Origin: Helopsaltes ochotensis
Lineage: Eukaryota > Chordata > Aves > Passeriformes > Locustellidae
DNA length: 64,000 nt
Reading direction: 5' to 3'
Assembly (NCBI GenBank): GCA_013400155.1
Contig: VXBM01000010.1
Span: forward strand, 288,876 to 352,875
The translations under genes were made by a program, and so were the position numbers. A model generated the notes under the pieces. That model made no database searches. It was not told where the DNA came from and was given only the letters and a program-made list of their open reading frames with translations. Below, piece by piece: positions 37,842 to 49,305 of this stretch (position 1 is its first letter; every line of letters starts with the position of its first letter).

Positions 37842-40800
37842 TAGGTTGGTTTTTTGTAGGTTTTTTTTTAATTTACTAATTGAATCAAAATTCATTATAA
37901 TAATCATGCAACTTCAGTGACAACACCACAGGAGTCTAGGGGGAGATCATCAGCCTTTTCTTTCATCATCTTATTAGCTTCTTCTGTCCAGGTTGGCCCT
38001 TTTTTTGGTTATGTGTGCCAAATATTCAGGATTATTTGTTTGGCTGCATAGCAACACTGCATGGATTTTCAACACTTTGGTCAGTCACCTTTAATACCCC
38101 TCCTTTGATTTTCTTTTCTAATACCATTTTGTCTTTCACCCAATGGTTGCTAATTTTTTCCAATTAAAAATAACCCTTTTCCAGTGCTGAAATATTTCAC
38201 TTGTTATTCTGTTCTATGTAGAATTAAAAATTTTTCGCTCTTTAATTTTTTTCTTTTTTTTGGTAGGGGGGGGACTGGATTTCAAGGCTGCATATTACAG
38301 GTTTTTATTTGTTTCCTATTGTTTCATTTACAGTACCCTGAATTCAAAAAATAGGCATAAACAGAACAAATTATCCAGCGTGTTTAAAGTTGAGAATAGC
38401 TACATAGTAAAGGTGCACATCTCTTGCAAGATGGTATCCAAAATCTTGTGTGAGCTGAAAAATTAGAATTTGTTCTTGGAAAGAAATTCACTTAAATTTT
38501 CATCCCATCGGAAATATGATCAGAGAATGCTGTTATTTAAAAAAATAGTAATTGAAATAGTTTTATACTTACCAAAATTATTTGCATCCATAGTTGCCTG
38601 AAAATAGTTATTTTTTTATAGTTCAATGTAAATTTGGATTGTTTTCATTTATTAAACAAAAAATAAAACGTTATTTAAGTGAAAAATAAAGATTGTTGAG
38701 CAGGCACTCTCTAGTGAAGATTAAAGTTCTGGTGTGTGCTGCAGAATCTAGTACAGCTTGTGGCCGTAAAGGTATCTGTATTAAATTTTGTAGACATTCC
38801 TGTAACCCGTTCACATTTTACATTAGTGTGGATTTTTTTTTCCAAATTCATCACCCTTTTTCTTTTAGGTTCATATATAGGAGAGTGATCATGAGTATTC
38901 TCATAAGTCCCATTGAACCTTGAGAATGCACACCCTTCAGTCTTTGCAGAATTAGGTCCAATAATAATAAAGAGACAGCTCAAAACTGTCAGTTTTGTAG
39001 TTCATACTACCCAAAGTCATTTATTCAGGTGCTGATAATGGGCAGAAGTAAACACTGATCAGGCTAGTAGGACACTGCAGAGGAAAACCTGAAGGATTTG
39101 GATATATCTATGTAACAGTAATTGTATCTTCTGCCTATCCTTCTGTCAAGATAAAAATTGTGACTTTTGCTTAGATATATGCTCAAACACCTTGTGGAAT
39201 TTTTTTTTCTTTTTTTTTTTTTCTTGAAACAATGCATTGGAGAATTTTATGATTCTGTGATTCAGTATTTGTGGTTTCATTTTGACCCTTCTCAGGATTC
39301 AAAATACACACAGATTTATGCTGTGTACTACTGAGGAAATGCCTTCTTGCATTCCCTTTCAGAGATATTAAATTGAGCTCAATCAATTAAATAGCTAAAT
39401 CACTTCACTCTTTCTTCATAATTTTGAACTATGAGTCTTAAATAGACACATAGGCATCTTTCCATCATTGGGCCAGATGGAAGTAACTTTTTCACTTAGC
39501 ACAAAACAATTTGACTTGAGCCTATCTTTCTCTTATTTATTTTAATGTGTTCCATTTCATGTCTCCAAATGTTTTCATTTTTACCCAGCTCTATGGGTCA
39601 GTTCCAAAATTCACATGCTACAACCATTCCTCTCCCCACCTCTACCAGAATGAGCAATCATATTTTATTCCTTATTCTCCCAAGTGAGCTACTTCTGCCA
39701 GACTTGTGTTTATTTTGTTTGCCTGCCAAACTCCACCAAATGTCTTGTTTTAAAGATGATGGGCCTGTCTCCACATGGGTTCAGATTGTTATGCAGATTT
39801 TTTGAGGATTTATTTTGGTGAGAGTTTTTATTTCTTTTCTTTTGTTTTGGCCTCTTTATTTAATTTTTACTTGCAGATTTTTTAGTCTGTAAGACATTGC
39901 AGCTAAAATGTTCTTCAGCTGACGAGTGAATTTTGTTCTGTTCTTCCCAAATGATACATGTTAAAATATACTTTAAAGCAGTCTGCAATTCAGAGACCTG
40001 CATGGCAAGATCTTTCACTCATTTATGAAAGAGCTATCACCTGTCCAGGAATATGTGGTTTAAGCAAAGTATTCACAGCTAGTGCACTTCAACAGCTCTT
40101 CACTTCATTTACATGGCCTTTTAAGGGCAAAACTTATGTTCACTCATATTCTTCTACGATCAGTGTAATCCTGAAAACTGCCATGAAAGTTCGATTTCAG
40201 TAGTTCACTACTGACATTTTTATGAAACTCCTCTGGGATGTGAGTTCTTATTTCACTGCTGTGGGTAATGCCTATGTAAGTCTGTCTGGGAAAATAAATC
40301 AAATGACATGCAAGGCTTAAATTATTATTTTATTTTTTCCCCTGAACTATTTATCAATTCTATTCCATTCCAGAAAATTATAATGATGTGGCTGTCCTGG
40401 TTGTCATCTGAATATTACAATGGGAGTGGGATATTTTCCACACAGCTGAGAGCTCAGCCAAAATAAATAGCTATGTTTGAAATATTTTTGGTTTACTTTT
40501 TCAACTTTTTATTTTTAATGAGAATGAAGACCCTTAAGTTCCATGGTGCTCTAAGATAACTGCCTTTATAGGAGAAATAGATCAATGTGTCATATTCCCA
40601 GGGAGGCCATATGTTATAGGAGGATCAATATGTTACAAGTTTTGGGTGGTGGGGAAGGTTGTGCAGCCCCTCTTGTAAGATGCTGCTGTCACTTGCAGTG
40701 TTTTAGGGAATGGCTCTGAGTGGGCTCTGAAGAATAACAGAAAACACATTCCTAAGAATGTGTGCTGATGTCAGTAGTGGTTTTCCTCATTAAAACTCTT

Positions 40801-41618
40801 GTGCTATGCCTGGAGAGGTGAGCCAGATAGGTGAGAAGGAACTCAGTGCAGGGCATCTTTCTTCTTCCTCTGGCAGAGGTGTCTGTGAAGGACTGAGAGA
40901 GGTGTCATGACCAGTGTGGAAGCCAATTAATATCTAAGAAAGTATATTTTTCCATAATTATGACATTACAATGAGTCCTTTCTTCTACTACTCCCTTTCA
41001 TCTTAGATTTTTCCTGCTTCCTCAATGGTAAATTCAAGGAGAAATCCATTGCTGTTAATCCCAGGCAACAAACACATAGAGGCAAGCAGAAAAATTAGTA
41101 ATTTCCACCAGTTTTCCGATTCCTGTCTTGTGAAATCCTCTGTCACAAACTAGTTATCAAAAAAAGCAGGGAAGGGCGAAAACAAGACATATAAAATAAT
41201 TTCCTTATCCAGTTTTGCAGGCTAATAACAGTGAAATGAAAAGAGGGATTTGGCATTCGTGAATTGCCCATGAATTTAGCACTTTAAGACTGCCTGTATT
41301 TTGGAGACATTTATCCTGATTGAGTCTGCTGTCATTGAAGCAAAATAATCTAGGAGAGAAAAAGTTTGTGGATGTTTTGATCTCAAAGTAGAAGTCACTG
41401 GTACTTCTGATTGTCTTGAAATGTGTACACTCATTTACAGCCATGACCTGAGACCAGTTCATTGTGGTATTATTTTACTCTCACTCCAGAAAATATGTAA
41501 AACATCTGTAAGACAGTAGGTAGTGGAACACCTGACACACTCTTCTCCAGAGACTAATGTTAGCACGTTGATTTCATGTTATCAATGTTAGAAATGGCTA
41601 TTTAGCATATATTAAGTG
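37842..41618. other. AT-rich unique sequence
   Basis: An eight-G run lies at 38266-38273 after a T-rich tract, and a T-rich tract lies at about 39202-39224. The sequence at about 39246-39266 resembles the CR1 terminal unit but has no CR1 body next to it. No gene is recognised. Confidence 0.5.
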
Positions 41619-41668
41619 CATAGAATCGTTTAGGTTGGAATGGATCATAAGGATAATTGAGTCTCAAA
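41619..41668 (-). mobile_element. CR1 LINE, very short 3' end (about 50 bp)
   Basis: On the plus strand it reads 'catagaatcgtttaggttgg', then 'aatggatcat..gagtctcaa', the mirror of the CR1 3' terminus (tail unit, then the ccttccaacc box and the gatgatc box). Only the last 50 bp are present. Confidence 0.7.
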
Positions 41669-42000
41669 TGTAGATTTGAAGTTGTTGATTTGAAATTTAC
41701 ATATAGTCTGCTTTAGGGTATGGATGAAGAGCTCCCTGTGCTTTCTTGGGGCTGTGTGGTTGGTCAGTTGCGTTTTCCCACTTGTTTATTGGGGTTTTTT
41801 TCTTATAAAAGAAGTGAAACATAATGAGACAAAAGGGATGTATCACAAACATACATCTTGAAAGGGTTAGTGAGATTTTTACTTTCTTTTCAGCAAATCT
41901 GAGGTAGCTAGAATTAGAAAATTCTGGCCAAATATTAAAATTTTCTAAAAAATTTGGATAAGCCTTCCTGATAGACCTTTTTTTAGGTCTTCACTTTTTT
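41669..42000. other. Unique sequence between two CR1 tails
   Basis: No further CR1 sequence is visible between the two minus-strand tails, so they are separate insertions or fragments of different subfamilies. Confidence 0.5.
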
Positions 42001-42174
42001 TCATAGAGTCGTAGAATATGCTGAGTTGGAAGGGACCCATTATGATCACTGAGTCCAGCTCCTGGGCCTGCACAGGTCACCCCAAGAATCATGCCATGTC
42101 TAAGAGCGTTGTCCAAATGCTTTTTGTACTCAGACAAGTTTAGTGCTGTGACCACTTCCCTGAAGAGTTTGGGT
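42001..42174 (-). mobile_element. CR1 LINE, 3' end fragment (about 175 bp)
   Basis: On the plus strand it reads 'tcatagagtcgtagaatatg', 'gagttggaagggacccat', 'gagtccagctcctgggcctg', 'cacaggtcaccccaagaatc' and 'gctgtgaccacttccctga'. These are the reverse-complemented boxes of the CR1 subfamily also seen at 26.2 kb. The fragment is 5'-truncated and has no intact ORF. Confidence 0.9.
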
Positions 42175-42494
42175 GTTTTGTTTCTTTGCTTTTAAAAGGC
42201 ATGTATTAATCAATGCCTCTGAGGTGTCCTTTCCAGAGAGTTAAATTTTGGACTATGACAGCCAGTTTTGTTTATCTCTAGGTAGCAGTGTGTAGAGGCT
42301 GCTTTGTGGAAATTTTACTCTAGGGCGAATATTCTTTGAACATTTGCACAAGGGAAAAAGCCAAAAAGCTACAAATCTCCAGTGTTTCTGACACAAGAAT
42401 TTTAGAGTCCAGCATTTCAAGGCCATTTAAAGATTGCAATAGAGAGAACGGCGATGCAGCAGGTTGCCACTAGTAGATCATTAAAGTTGAAGAG
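42175..42494. other. Unique sequence, no feature recognised
   Basis: Nothing is recognised in this 320-bp interval. Confidence 0.5.
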
Positions 42495-42558
42495 AGGAAT
42501 ATACAAGAGAGAAAACAAAGGAATACAAGAAACAAAACAGGAATACAAGAGAGAAACG
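42495..42558. repeat. Three-copy tandem repeat, 20-24 bp unit
   Basis: Units starting 'aggaat(at)acaaga' at 42495, 42519 and 42539 are 24, 20 and 20 bp long. The sequence is purine-rich with short indels between units. It is a minor satellite-like duplication. Confidence 0.75.
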
Positions 42559-43378
42559 GGATCCTACCTCTGCATACAATAACTGGACTAGGAGACACTG
42601 CAAGACCAGCGAGGAGAGGAGAAGACAAGTCACAAAGTTTGAAGATGCAAAATATGTCATCACTGCTATTTTCTTCATGATGCAGTTAATGGGAGCTTTG
42701 GAGGTATTTTACCCTCCTCTGTTACCAAAGAGTGGATTAAAATAGAAGTGCATCAAATAGATTGATCCTTCAGGGCTTTTTGGGGCTTTGTGTGTGCTGA
42801 TTTCCTGTGTCAGTGTTTGCCTGCTTCCAGGGAGTTGTTTGTAGAGACTTTAAACCAGGTGTAACATTAGACCAAGAGATCAAATAGCATCTTTCCCTTC
42901 CTAAGGTGCACTGGAATGTGATGAAACTGTGGATTTGGAGCACTCTTATAATAGCAAATGATGATAAATTAGTTTAAAGACAACCTTTGAACAGGACTAG
43001 GATTTCACTGAACTACTGCAGAAACAGAAATAACTCATCTGCAATTACATTTGGCTGCATGATGCACAATGGAGAAGTTACAAATGGTGTTATTTACCAC
43101 AAGGCTATTTTTAAGTGCATGTACTGAGCCTGCAATGGAAAATTTATAGCTGAGTAGTACTACTTAGTGACTAAGCTTGCATGCGCCCTATAGGAGGCCA
43201 TAACATACTGTGGATATTTAATCTAGAAGAAAAATTATCTTAAAAATGAGGAATGCCCTCTCTTGCTATTCTTACTGTTACTAAGATGGACTTTGCCAAG
43301 ATGAAAATATTAAGACTTGTCCTCAGAATAAATTTTGAGCCAACCATAAAATAAATCATTACTTGAGGAGAAGCTATT
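42559..43378. other. Unique sequence, no feature recognised
   Basis: No gene or repeat family is recognised. Confidence 0.5.
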
Positions 43379-43409
43379 TGTGTGTGTGTGTGTGTGTATG
43401 TGTGTGTGT
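43379..43409. repeat. (TG)n microsatellite, 31 bp
   Basis: A TG dinucleotide array with a single TA interruption at 43397-43398. It is likely polymorphic between individuals. Confidence 0.95.
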
Positions 43410-44529
43410 TTTTCAAGAAAAAACCAACACGCTTGCACACAAAGATGTGACACGACATTCCTTCAGAGAGCTTTCAGGACACAGAAAGAACAAACAGAAG
43501 TCACTGAATTACATGTTTGAGGCAGACTTTGCAGACCTGCACAGCATGGGGTCTGCGTGCCAGCTCTCCCATCCTCAGGGCGGAGGCTGCTGCAGAACCT
43601 GGGCTATGGCTCTCAAGGCACATTGTCCTGCTGAAGTGGCGGAACAGGGCCTTTTCCAGGGCATGTCACATCATAAAGCCTTATTTTGGCACACACATAT
43701 GCACATATATGCTGCATTGATGCAATTCTATTGTATTTAGTTTAATGATGTTTCATTTGTCAAAAGAAATGCAGGGAGCAATAAGATGTTAAATGCACAG
43801 CAGGAGTGAAGAGATAAAAAACCCCGAACCCAACTATATGGTAATGAATGCTTTCTGGGATGGTTTTGATTACCAGAAGGTAATGGATTTGATTTAAAAC
43901 TCTCTAATTCTCAAAATGGCAGCTTTGTTTTCTAATATCTGTCTGTCTTTTACCTTTTATCTGACAAGAAAAGCAAGTCCTTTAATATTTTTTTTGTTTT
44001 TTTCTTTTACTTTCTTTCTGACTAATAAATACATCATGGTAGAGGACATTGAAATCACTGGAACTTTTATCCATTGATGGTGGCTGTAAGCTGACTATCC
44101 CAATAACAACATGAAAATGTCAGACTTGTAGGAACTTGCCATTTCAGTGCATCCTTATCTGCAAAGGCCGGATTTATTACTAGGCCTATTTCTGTACCTT
44201 CTATAGCTGGGTTGGAATCGTTGTCACTGAAGCTTTAATAGACTCACACATCAGACAAGCAGAAAGAAGAGGAGAGTGGCAAAAGCTTTTTAATACTTCA
44301 TCAAAATTTTATTTCTTTGCTTTTAATAAAATCTAGTTAGGGAAATATATTTATAGGACTTCTAGTATATTTATGAATTCTGAAATATAAGAGGAAAAGT
44401 CCCTCACACTTGCATAGCTCTAAACCAAAACATTGCTCTTCAGACACTTTTTTTTGTTCTTCTGTTTTGGGTAACATCTTACTGAATGAATAACAAACTG
44501 TGCTAACTCCCACAGTCTGTCACTCTGTG
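43410..44529. other. Unique sequence, no feature recognised
   Basis: A 125-codon frame at 43363-43740 runs through the TG array (reading VCVCVC) and is a chance frame. No repeat family is recognised. Confidence 0.5.
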
Positions 44530-44960
44530 CCGCAGCCTCTTTTGTGCCATGCAGGATCCAGCCTGTACCTTTGGCTGTTCCAGACTGCACTTCTCTCTTG
44601 TGAGTGGAGTTGCTGATCCCTGTCTGGCATTTGCATTGGCTTTGCGGGGCAGCTCGCCCCAATCCCGCTGTCAGAGCACATTGGGGCGCGCGGATCACAG
44701 GACCCACGGCACTGCGTTGTCAGCTCTGTCTGGGTTGTTCTGCTTTGCTCTCATCTCATCCTCTCTTTTGGCTGCCAGGAGCACAGAAGGGCAGTGTGTT
44801 GACAGAGGTCTCCATTTGACATTTCCAGGTGCCCTGTCAGGCAGAGAGATCCGCTCTTCCCTCTACTTCCCACGCCTGCCTCTTGCTGCCTGCCAGCACG
44901 GGCCCCCGTCTGGTGGAGGGGTGCTCAGCTGCTCCCCCTGAAGCACACGTACAAGGTGTT
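44530..44960. other. Small GC-rich, CpG-containing patch
   Basis: GC rises well above the surroundings. At 44644-44716 about eight CpGs fall within some 73 bp, including three in a row (GCGCGCG near 44687). Bird non-coding DNA is normally CpG-poor, so this may be a short CpG island, an exon, or a recently inserted sequence. Open frames on both strands (up to 130 codons on plus) are expected in GC-rich DNA and show no domain that I recognise. There is no obvious TATA box or transcript structure. Confidence 0.4.
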
Positions 44961-46370
44961 GTGGGTGCACGTGAAGCAGTGAATCTCTCTGATGTTGTCG
45001 TTCCAGTCCTTAATTCTCAGTGACATGAACATTCTGCAGGCTCGCTCCTCATCTCGGCCATCTCTGATGAACCATAGGCTGCAGTGATGCTGCTGAGCTC
45101 TTCTCTTACCAGGAGTTAAGGTCTACCAGTATATAACCCTGAGGGGTCTTGAAGAACTTAGCATGTAAATGCAGAATAAATTATAAAGGTTCCTTTATAA
45201 ATACTTCTTCATGGAAAAGTTGGAAGCGCTCTCTTCTGGATGAGGGCTTTTTTGCTATGTCTAACAAGAAGTCATGAAGAATGAGGCACTTACGTCACAA
45301 TGTTATTTATGATTTAAACAGTCATGATGTTAATCACCATTTTGTGTTTTGGTCATTGAGGAACGCAAAAGTAAGCAAGTTATAGCTTGGGGTTTTTTTC
45401 CCTACTTTTTGCTTACATTTTTTTAAATTAGTGAAATAGTTCGTTTTTTGACTGCCCAAGATTTCATAAAATGGTTTTCATTCAAAATATTCACTTTCTT
45501 TAAATTTTGGTTGTGACTATTAAATGCCTGTTTATAATAAATTTCAAAAGGCCTAAATTGCTTTCTAGAACTAAAATCTGCACATGAATTTTGTACTTAA
45601 ATGAAGGTTTCAGTCTGAGAGTATTACCAGAGTCTCTACAATTCTGATCTTGCCCTTTCTCAAGTAAGTTGTGTTGGGAAAGTTTAATTATAAAATAAGG
45701 CAGGCTGGAGGAGAAAATTCAGCATTTCAGCAAGAATATGTGTGCTGTTTCTTTTGTGGGTGTTTTTTTGGGTTTTTTTTTGTTTCTTTTTTTTTTTTTT
45801 CATTATTTTTAAGTGCTTCACAATGAAATATTCATGCTTCATTTTATTTGACTTGTAATTTGGTCACATGCTTCTGGAGGAGAAGAATGCCAGGCGTGAC
45901 TGAGCTGTTGGATCTTCCTCAGTGTTGGTCCATTTCTGTTTTACAGATTTAATTGACTCCAGAATCTCTTTGCTGAGTACACTAAATAGAAACGTATTGT
46001 TTGTTTAAAATCCTGGAATGCAAATCAGACATAGGTCCCACTGACTCAATGGGATATCATCCCCAAGCGTTGTAGGACTGAACTAGCTGAACCTGTTGTG
46101 CTTCAGGGGAGCAAAAGCAGTATTAGTGTCTTTCATATCAGAACTGCATTGAAAAATATGATCAGTCTCTCAGTTAAGCAGCAGCAGCTCTTCAAGTCTT
46201 CACTCCAGTTTTACTTCTATTGCAGTTACACAAAAATCCCTGTGCGTGGGGTGAGGTAAAGCTCTGTGAAGACTGAGATTGAGAAAGCTCTTTTAGGTTT
46301 CTCTCCGTGTTTCCCAAATCCTTCACACAGACATTTTCCTTTATCGGTTAGTTTTGGTCAGCCTCATCCC
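44961..46370. other. AT-rich unique sequence with a T/G-rich tract
   Basis: A T-rich low-complexity tract with G interruptions lies at about 45757-45810. No gene or transposon is recognised. Confidence 0.5.
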
Positions 46371-46560
46371 AAGGAAGGCAGACTGGAGCCAGGGAAGCGT
46401 CTCAGGCAAGCCAGGCGATGTCTCTGGCTGGTGGGAGGCACAGCCGCCGAGGGCCCCGAGTGCTGCTCCGGGCTGTCCTGGCAGCCAGCTCAGAACCCGA
46501 ACCACTGAGGGAGCTGCTCCTGCCTGCGCTGCCAGGCACGGGTCAGTCACAGTGTGTAAC
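46371..46560. other. Second small GC-rich, CpG-containing patch
   Basis: This 190-bp patch has about nine CpGs and high GC within AT-rich surroundings. Open frames cross it in at least four of six frames, including an 80-codon minus frame and a 113-codon plus frame, so no single frame is favoured. Candidate roles are a small CpG island, an exon of an unrecognised gene, or simple compositional drift. Confidence 0.4.
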
Positions 46561-48765
46561 ACTCCTGAATGCAAAGGCACAGCTGAGGGGTCTCGGGTGA
46601 TCTGGAAACTAAAAAGGATTTACTTTGTCAAGTATGTAAGCAGAAAGGTCATATGCTGGCTTCTTCCTTTCCACAAGTCTGCAGAAACAAGTTAACAAAA
46701 GACACTTGAATTAAGTGGGAATGAGAACAATCAAATTAACATCTTTGCTGATGCCAAATGATGTTACAGATTCTCACTAGGTAAATTTCTCACAAATTTG
46801 GCAAAAAAATATGACAATAATTTACAGTAAAAATCAGTGTTGCATTAACTATAGTCTTGATAGCAAAATCACTAAAGCCTCATTGAAATTCTTATGTAAA
46901 ACTTCTAGAGTGTTCCTAACTACTTTCAGAAATAAGAGCACAAACTTGTCATTTAGATGATTGCTGAAAGGAATTTCTTTTAAATATAGTATACAGCAAG
47001 GGCCTGAAATGGATTCCTCAGTCAGAGTAGCTCTGATAAGGTATACTCATGTTGTGAGCAAAGGTGTTGTAGTAAATAAAATAACTTGAGAATCTTAATT
47101 TTGGGGCTGTGGTAATTGATAGGATGCACAACGGTCTTTTTATTTCTATGTACTTTAAGATCTAGCAATTTCCCTGAAGAATTAATTCAGTGTCAGGACT
47201 AATGCTGCAGTTACTATGTGTTACAAGAGGATGAGAAGAGCTGCTGCTGCCTGTTGCCCTCAGTTTCAGAGGGCTTCCGTAGGTCATTTGGGTAAAGCAA
47301 AAAAAGCTTCAGCCTGGCTGTATTAATTCAATTGTGGCTGAGAGCAGGGAAGAGTTAGCTGGGATCAGGTAGTGACAGTAAAACCTTTGCTGGAAGAGGC
47401 AGGTCTTGGAGGATGATGCTTACAAGGTCTCAAGTCTTGGAGAGGAGGAAGCTGGAAGCAAAAGTGCTTCTCCAGTTGTGGGGTAACCTGCTGCTACAGA
47501 GCTTCCACGCCAAAGTCAGTTTTTCAGAACAGTGCACTTCACAGACTTACTGCCGTGTGTCACACTGCACAGAAACAACTGCGTCTCCTGAGGTAAAAGG
47601 GAACTTAAAGGATTCACTGGTGATGGGATCCCTCTCTAATTAAATAAAACACTTCTATTCTGACTTTTATTCTGGAATTCTGACTGCATCTCAGCAATTC
47701 TGGTGATTGGCTAATCTACACCTGGTTTGGACAATTGAATTTAAGCTCATTTCAGTGAAAATAAATTCTAAGAAGTATCCACATTCCTCTGAAATTTGGC
47801 TCAGCTGTGGTTTGCTTTTCCTCTTTTGGAAAAGTGAAAGAAGCATAAAGATTTAAATGTTATCAGGAATGTATGGTTTATAAAGGGTGTAATCTTTGCT
47901 CTAAAAAACCCCCAAATGCTTGAAATCAGTGAAATGAGAGGAGGAAATAAAAAAGAAAAACAAAAAGAAAAGGAATGTTGGGAAGAGTCCAAATCCACAA
48001 ACCCCACAGACGTTCCACATCAGCAAATGCCTTTTGTTTTTGATGATGTTCTAAATTACATATTGGGGGTAGACACAGCATATTTTCCACATAAATGCAG
48101 ATGATGGCTGCATGATAAAGAGTAAATGTGTAAGTAGTGATGTTGTTGAGAGAGGGTGATAAAGGTCTAGTGCTGAGTAACCAAAGAGAAATATTTTAAA
48201 TGTGTAGATAATAAATGGGTCTCACTCTTTAGTCCTATATTTGTGCTACAGATACAAGAAAGAAGCTACTGACTAACTCTCACACATAGTTCATGGAGGC
48301 TGTGATCCAGCAGGACTGGTGTGTATGCCTAACTTACACAAACACAAGTGGTGTTTACCTAATAGGATTTTTCACATGCCTGAGCTTACTGAGATGCTCT
48401 AATGTTAGAAGCAGGTGCTCTGTTTTCCCTCACGTGGGTGATGAGGTGAACAGCACCGGGCAGAAAACAGCTGTGTGTATACCCCTGAAATTCAGTGTAA
48501 GAACAAGTCTCAGGTACAAGACACAGTCTAAACCATCCAGTTGTATGAGTTCATGGGCTATGTATATGTTGTTTGGCAAAGAAATAGGAAAACGCATTAT
48601 CTATTTTGACAGATATTAGATCATTCACACTATAAAGTTCAGGTCCGTTAGATAAAATTATCTGTAAAATGGGATCTCCTTCACTAGCTTTTTGTCATTA
48701 AGGAAAGCTGTTACATTAACATCAAAGATCAAATCAGTCCCATTTTATTTATAATATACTTAATA
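46561..48765. other. Unique sequence, no feature recognised
   Basis: Frames at 47413-47643 and 48293-48619 (76 and 108 codons) have no recognisable domains. No repeat family is seen. Confidence 0.5.
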
Positions 48766-48791
48766 TACTAAGCTAAATTTGTAGCTTAGTA
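48766..48791. other. Perfect 9-bp inverted repeat (hairpin)
   Basis: The arms 'tactaagct' and 'agcttagta' are separated by an 8-nt loop in AT-rich DNA. It has no T run or gene context and its function is unknown. Confidence 0.6.
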
Positions 48792-49079
48792 GCTATATTG
48801 TGCAAATAGTATTTATAATTATAATGATAACTGATAAAAGTTATTGTAGAAAAGTTGATTGTAAGAGTTTACTGGGGGTTTGAAGTTTTTTATTTTGAGG
48901 GGTAGAAAAAGAAAATTTGGTGTCTTTTGAGTTCTTCAGTGAGAGCATACCAGAAATTCCTGCTAAAATAATTTCCAAAAGACTAATAGAGTTACTTTAT
49001 CATTTTGGTAATTACTAAAAATATAGAAAATTTACCTCTGTTACTTAGAATTAAAATAAGGAGAGGGTTGCCTGGGAAC

Positions 49080-49305
49080 TTGAGAACTCATCCAGCTCCT
49101 CTCTTATCTGGAGGCTGGATCAACTATACCTACGTACTTCCTGACAGATGTTTATCTGGCTCTTTCTTAAAGATTTGCAGTAATGGAAATTCCATAGTGT
49201 TTCTAGCCAGGCAGTCTGTTCTGGTGCCTCTCTTATACCAGAAATGCTTTTTTCCAGCTCTCTTACCTGACTGTGCCTTACTGCAGTTCAAGGTCATTCT
49301 GTAGA
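49080..49305 (-). mobile_element. Ancient CR1-type LINE 3' region (diverged)
   Basis: On the plus strand the order 'gaactcatccagctcctctc', 'gatcaactatacct', 'cctgacagatgtttatctgg', 'cttaaagatttgcagtaatg', 'gaaattccatagtg' and then 'gcagttcaaggtcatt' follows, reverse-complemented, an old CR1 group shared by birds, turtles and crocodilians. Divergence is clearly higher than in the other CR1 copies here. It contains a 99-codon chance frame (49005-49304) but no intact reverse transcriptase. Confidence 0.7.

Noticed and set aside
39246..39266. CR1 tail unit (tatgattctgtgattc)
   Set aside because: Only about two tail-like units match and there is no CR1 body on either side, so it is not called as an element.
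43363..43740. 125-codon open frame with VCVCVC segment
   Set aside because: The frame is produced by the (TG)n microsatellite and flanking chance sequence.
44549..44941. 130-codon plus-strand frame as a gene
   Set aside because: GC-rich DNA has few stops; antisense and alternative frames are also open and the peptide shows no recognisable domain.
49005..49304. 99-codon plus-strand frame as a gene
   Set aside because: It lies antisense on an ancient CR1 3' region.
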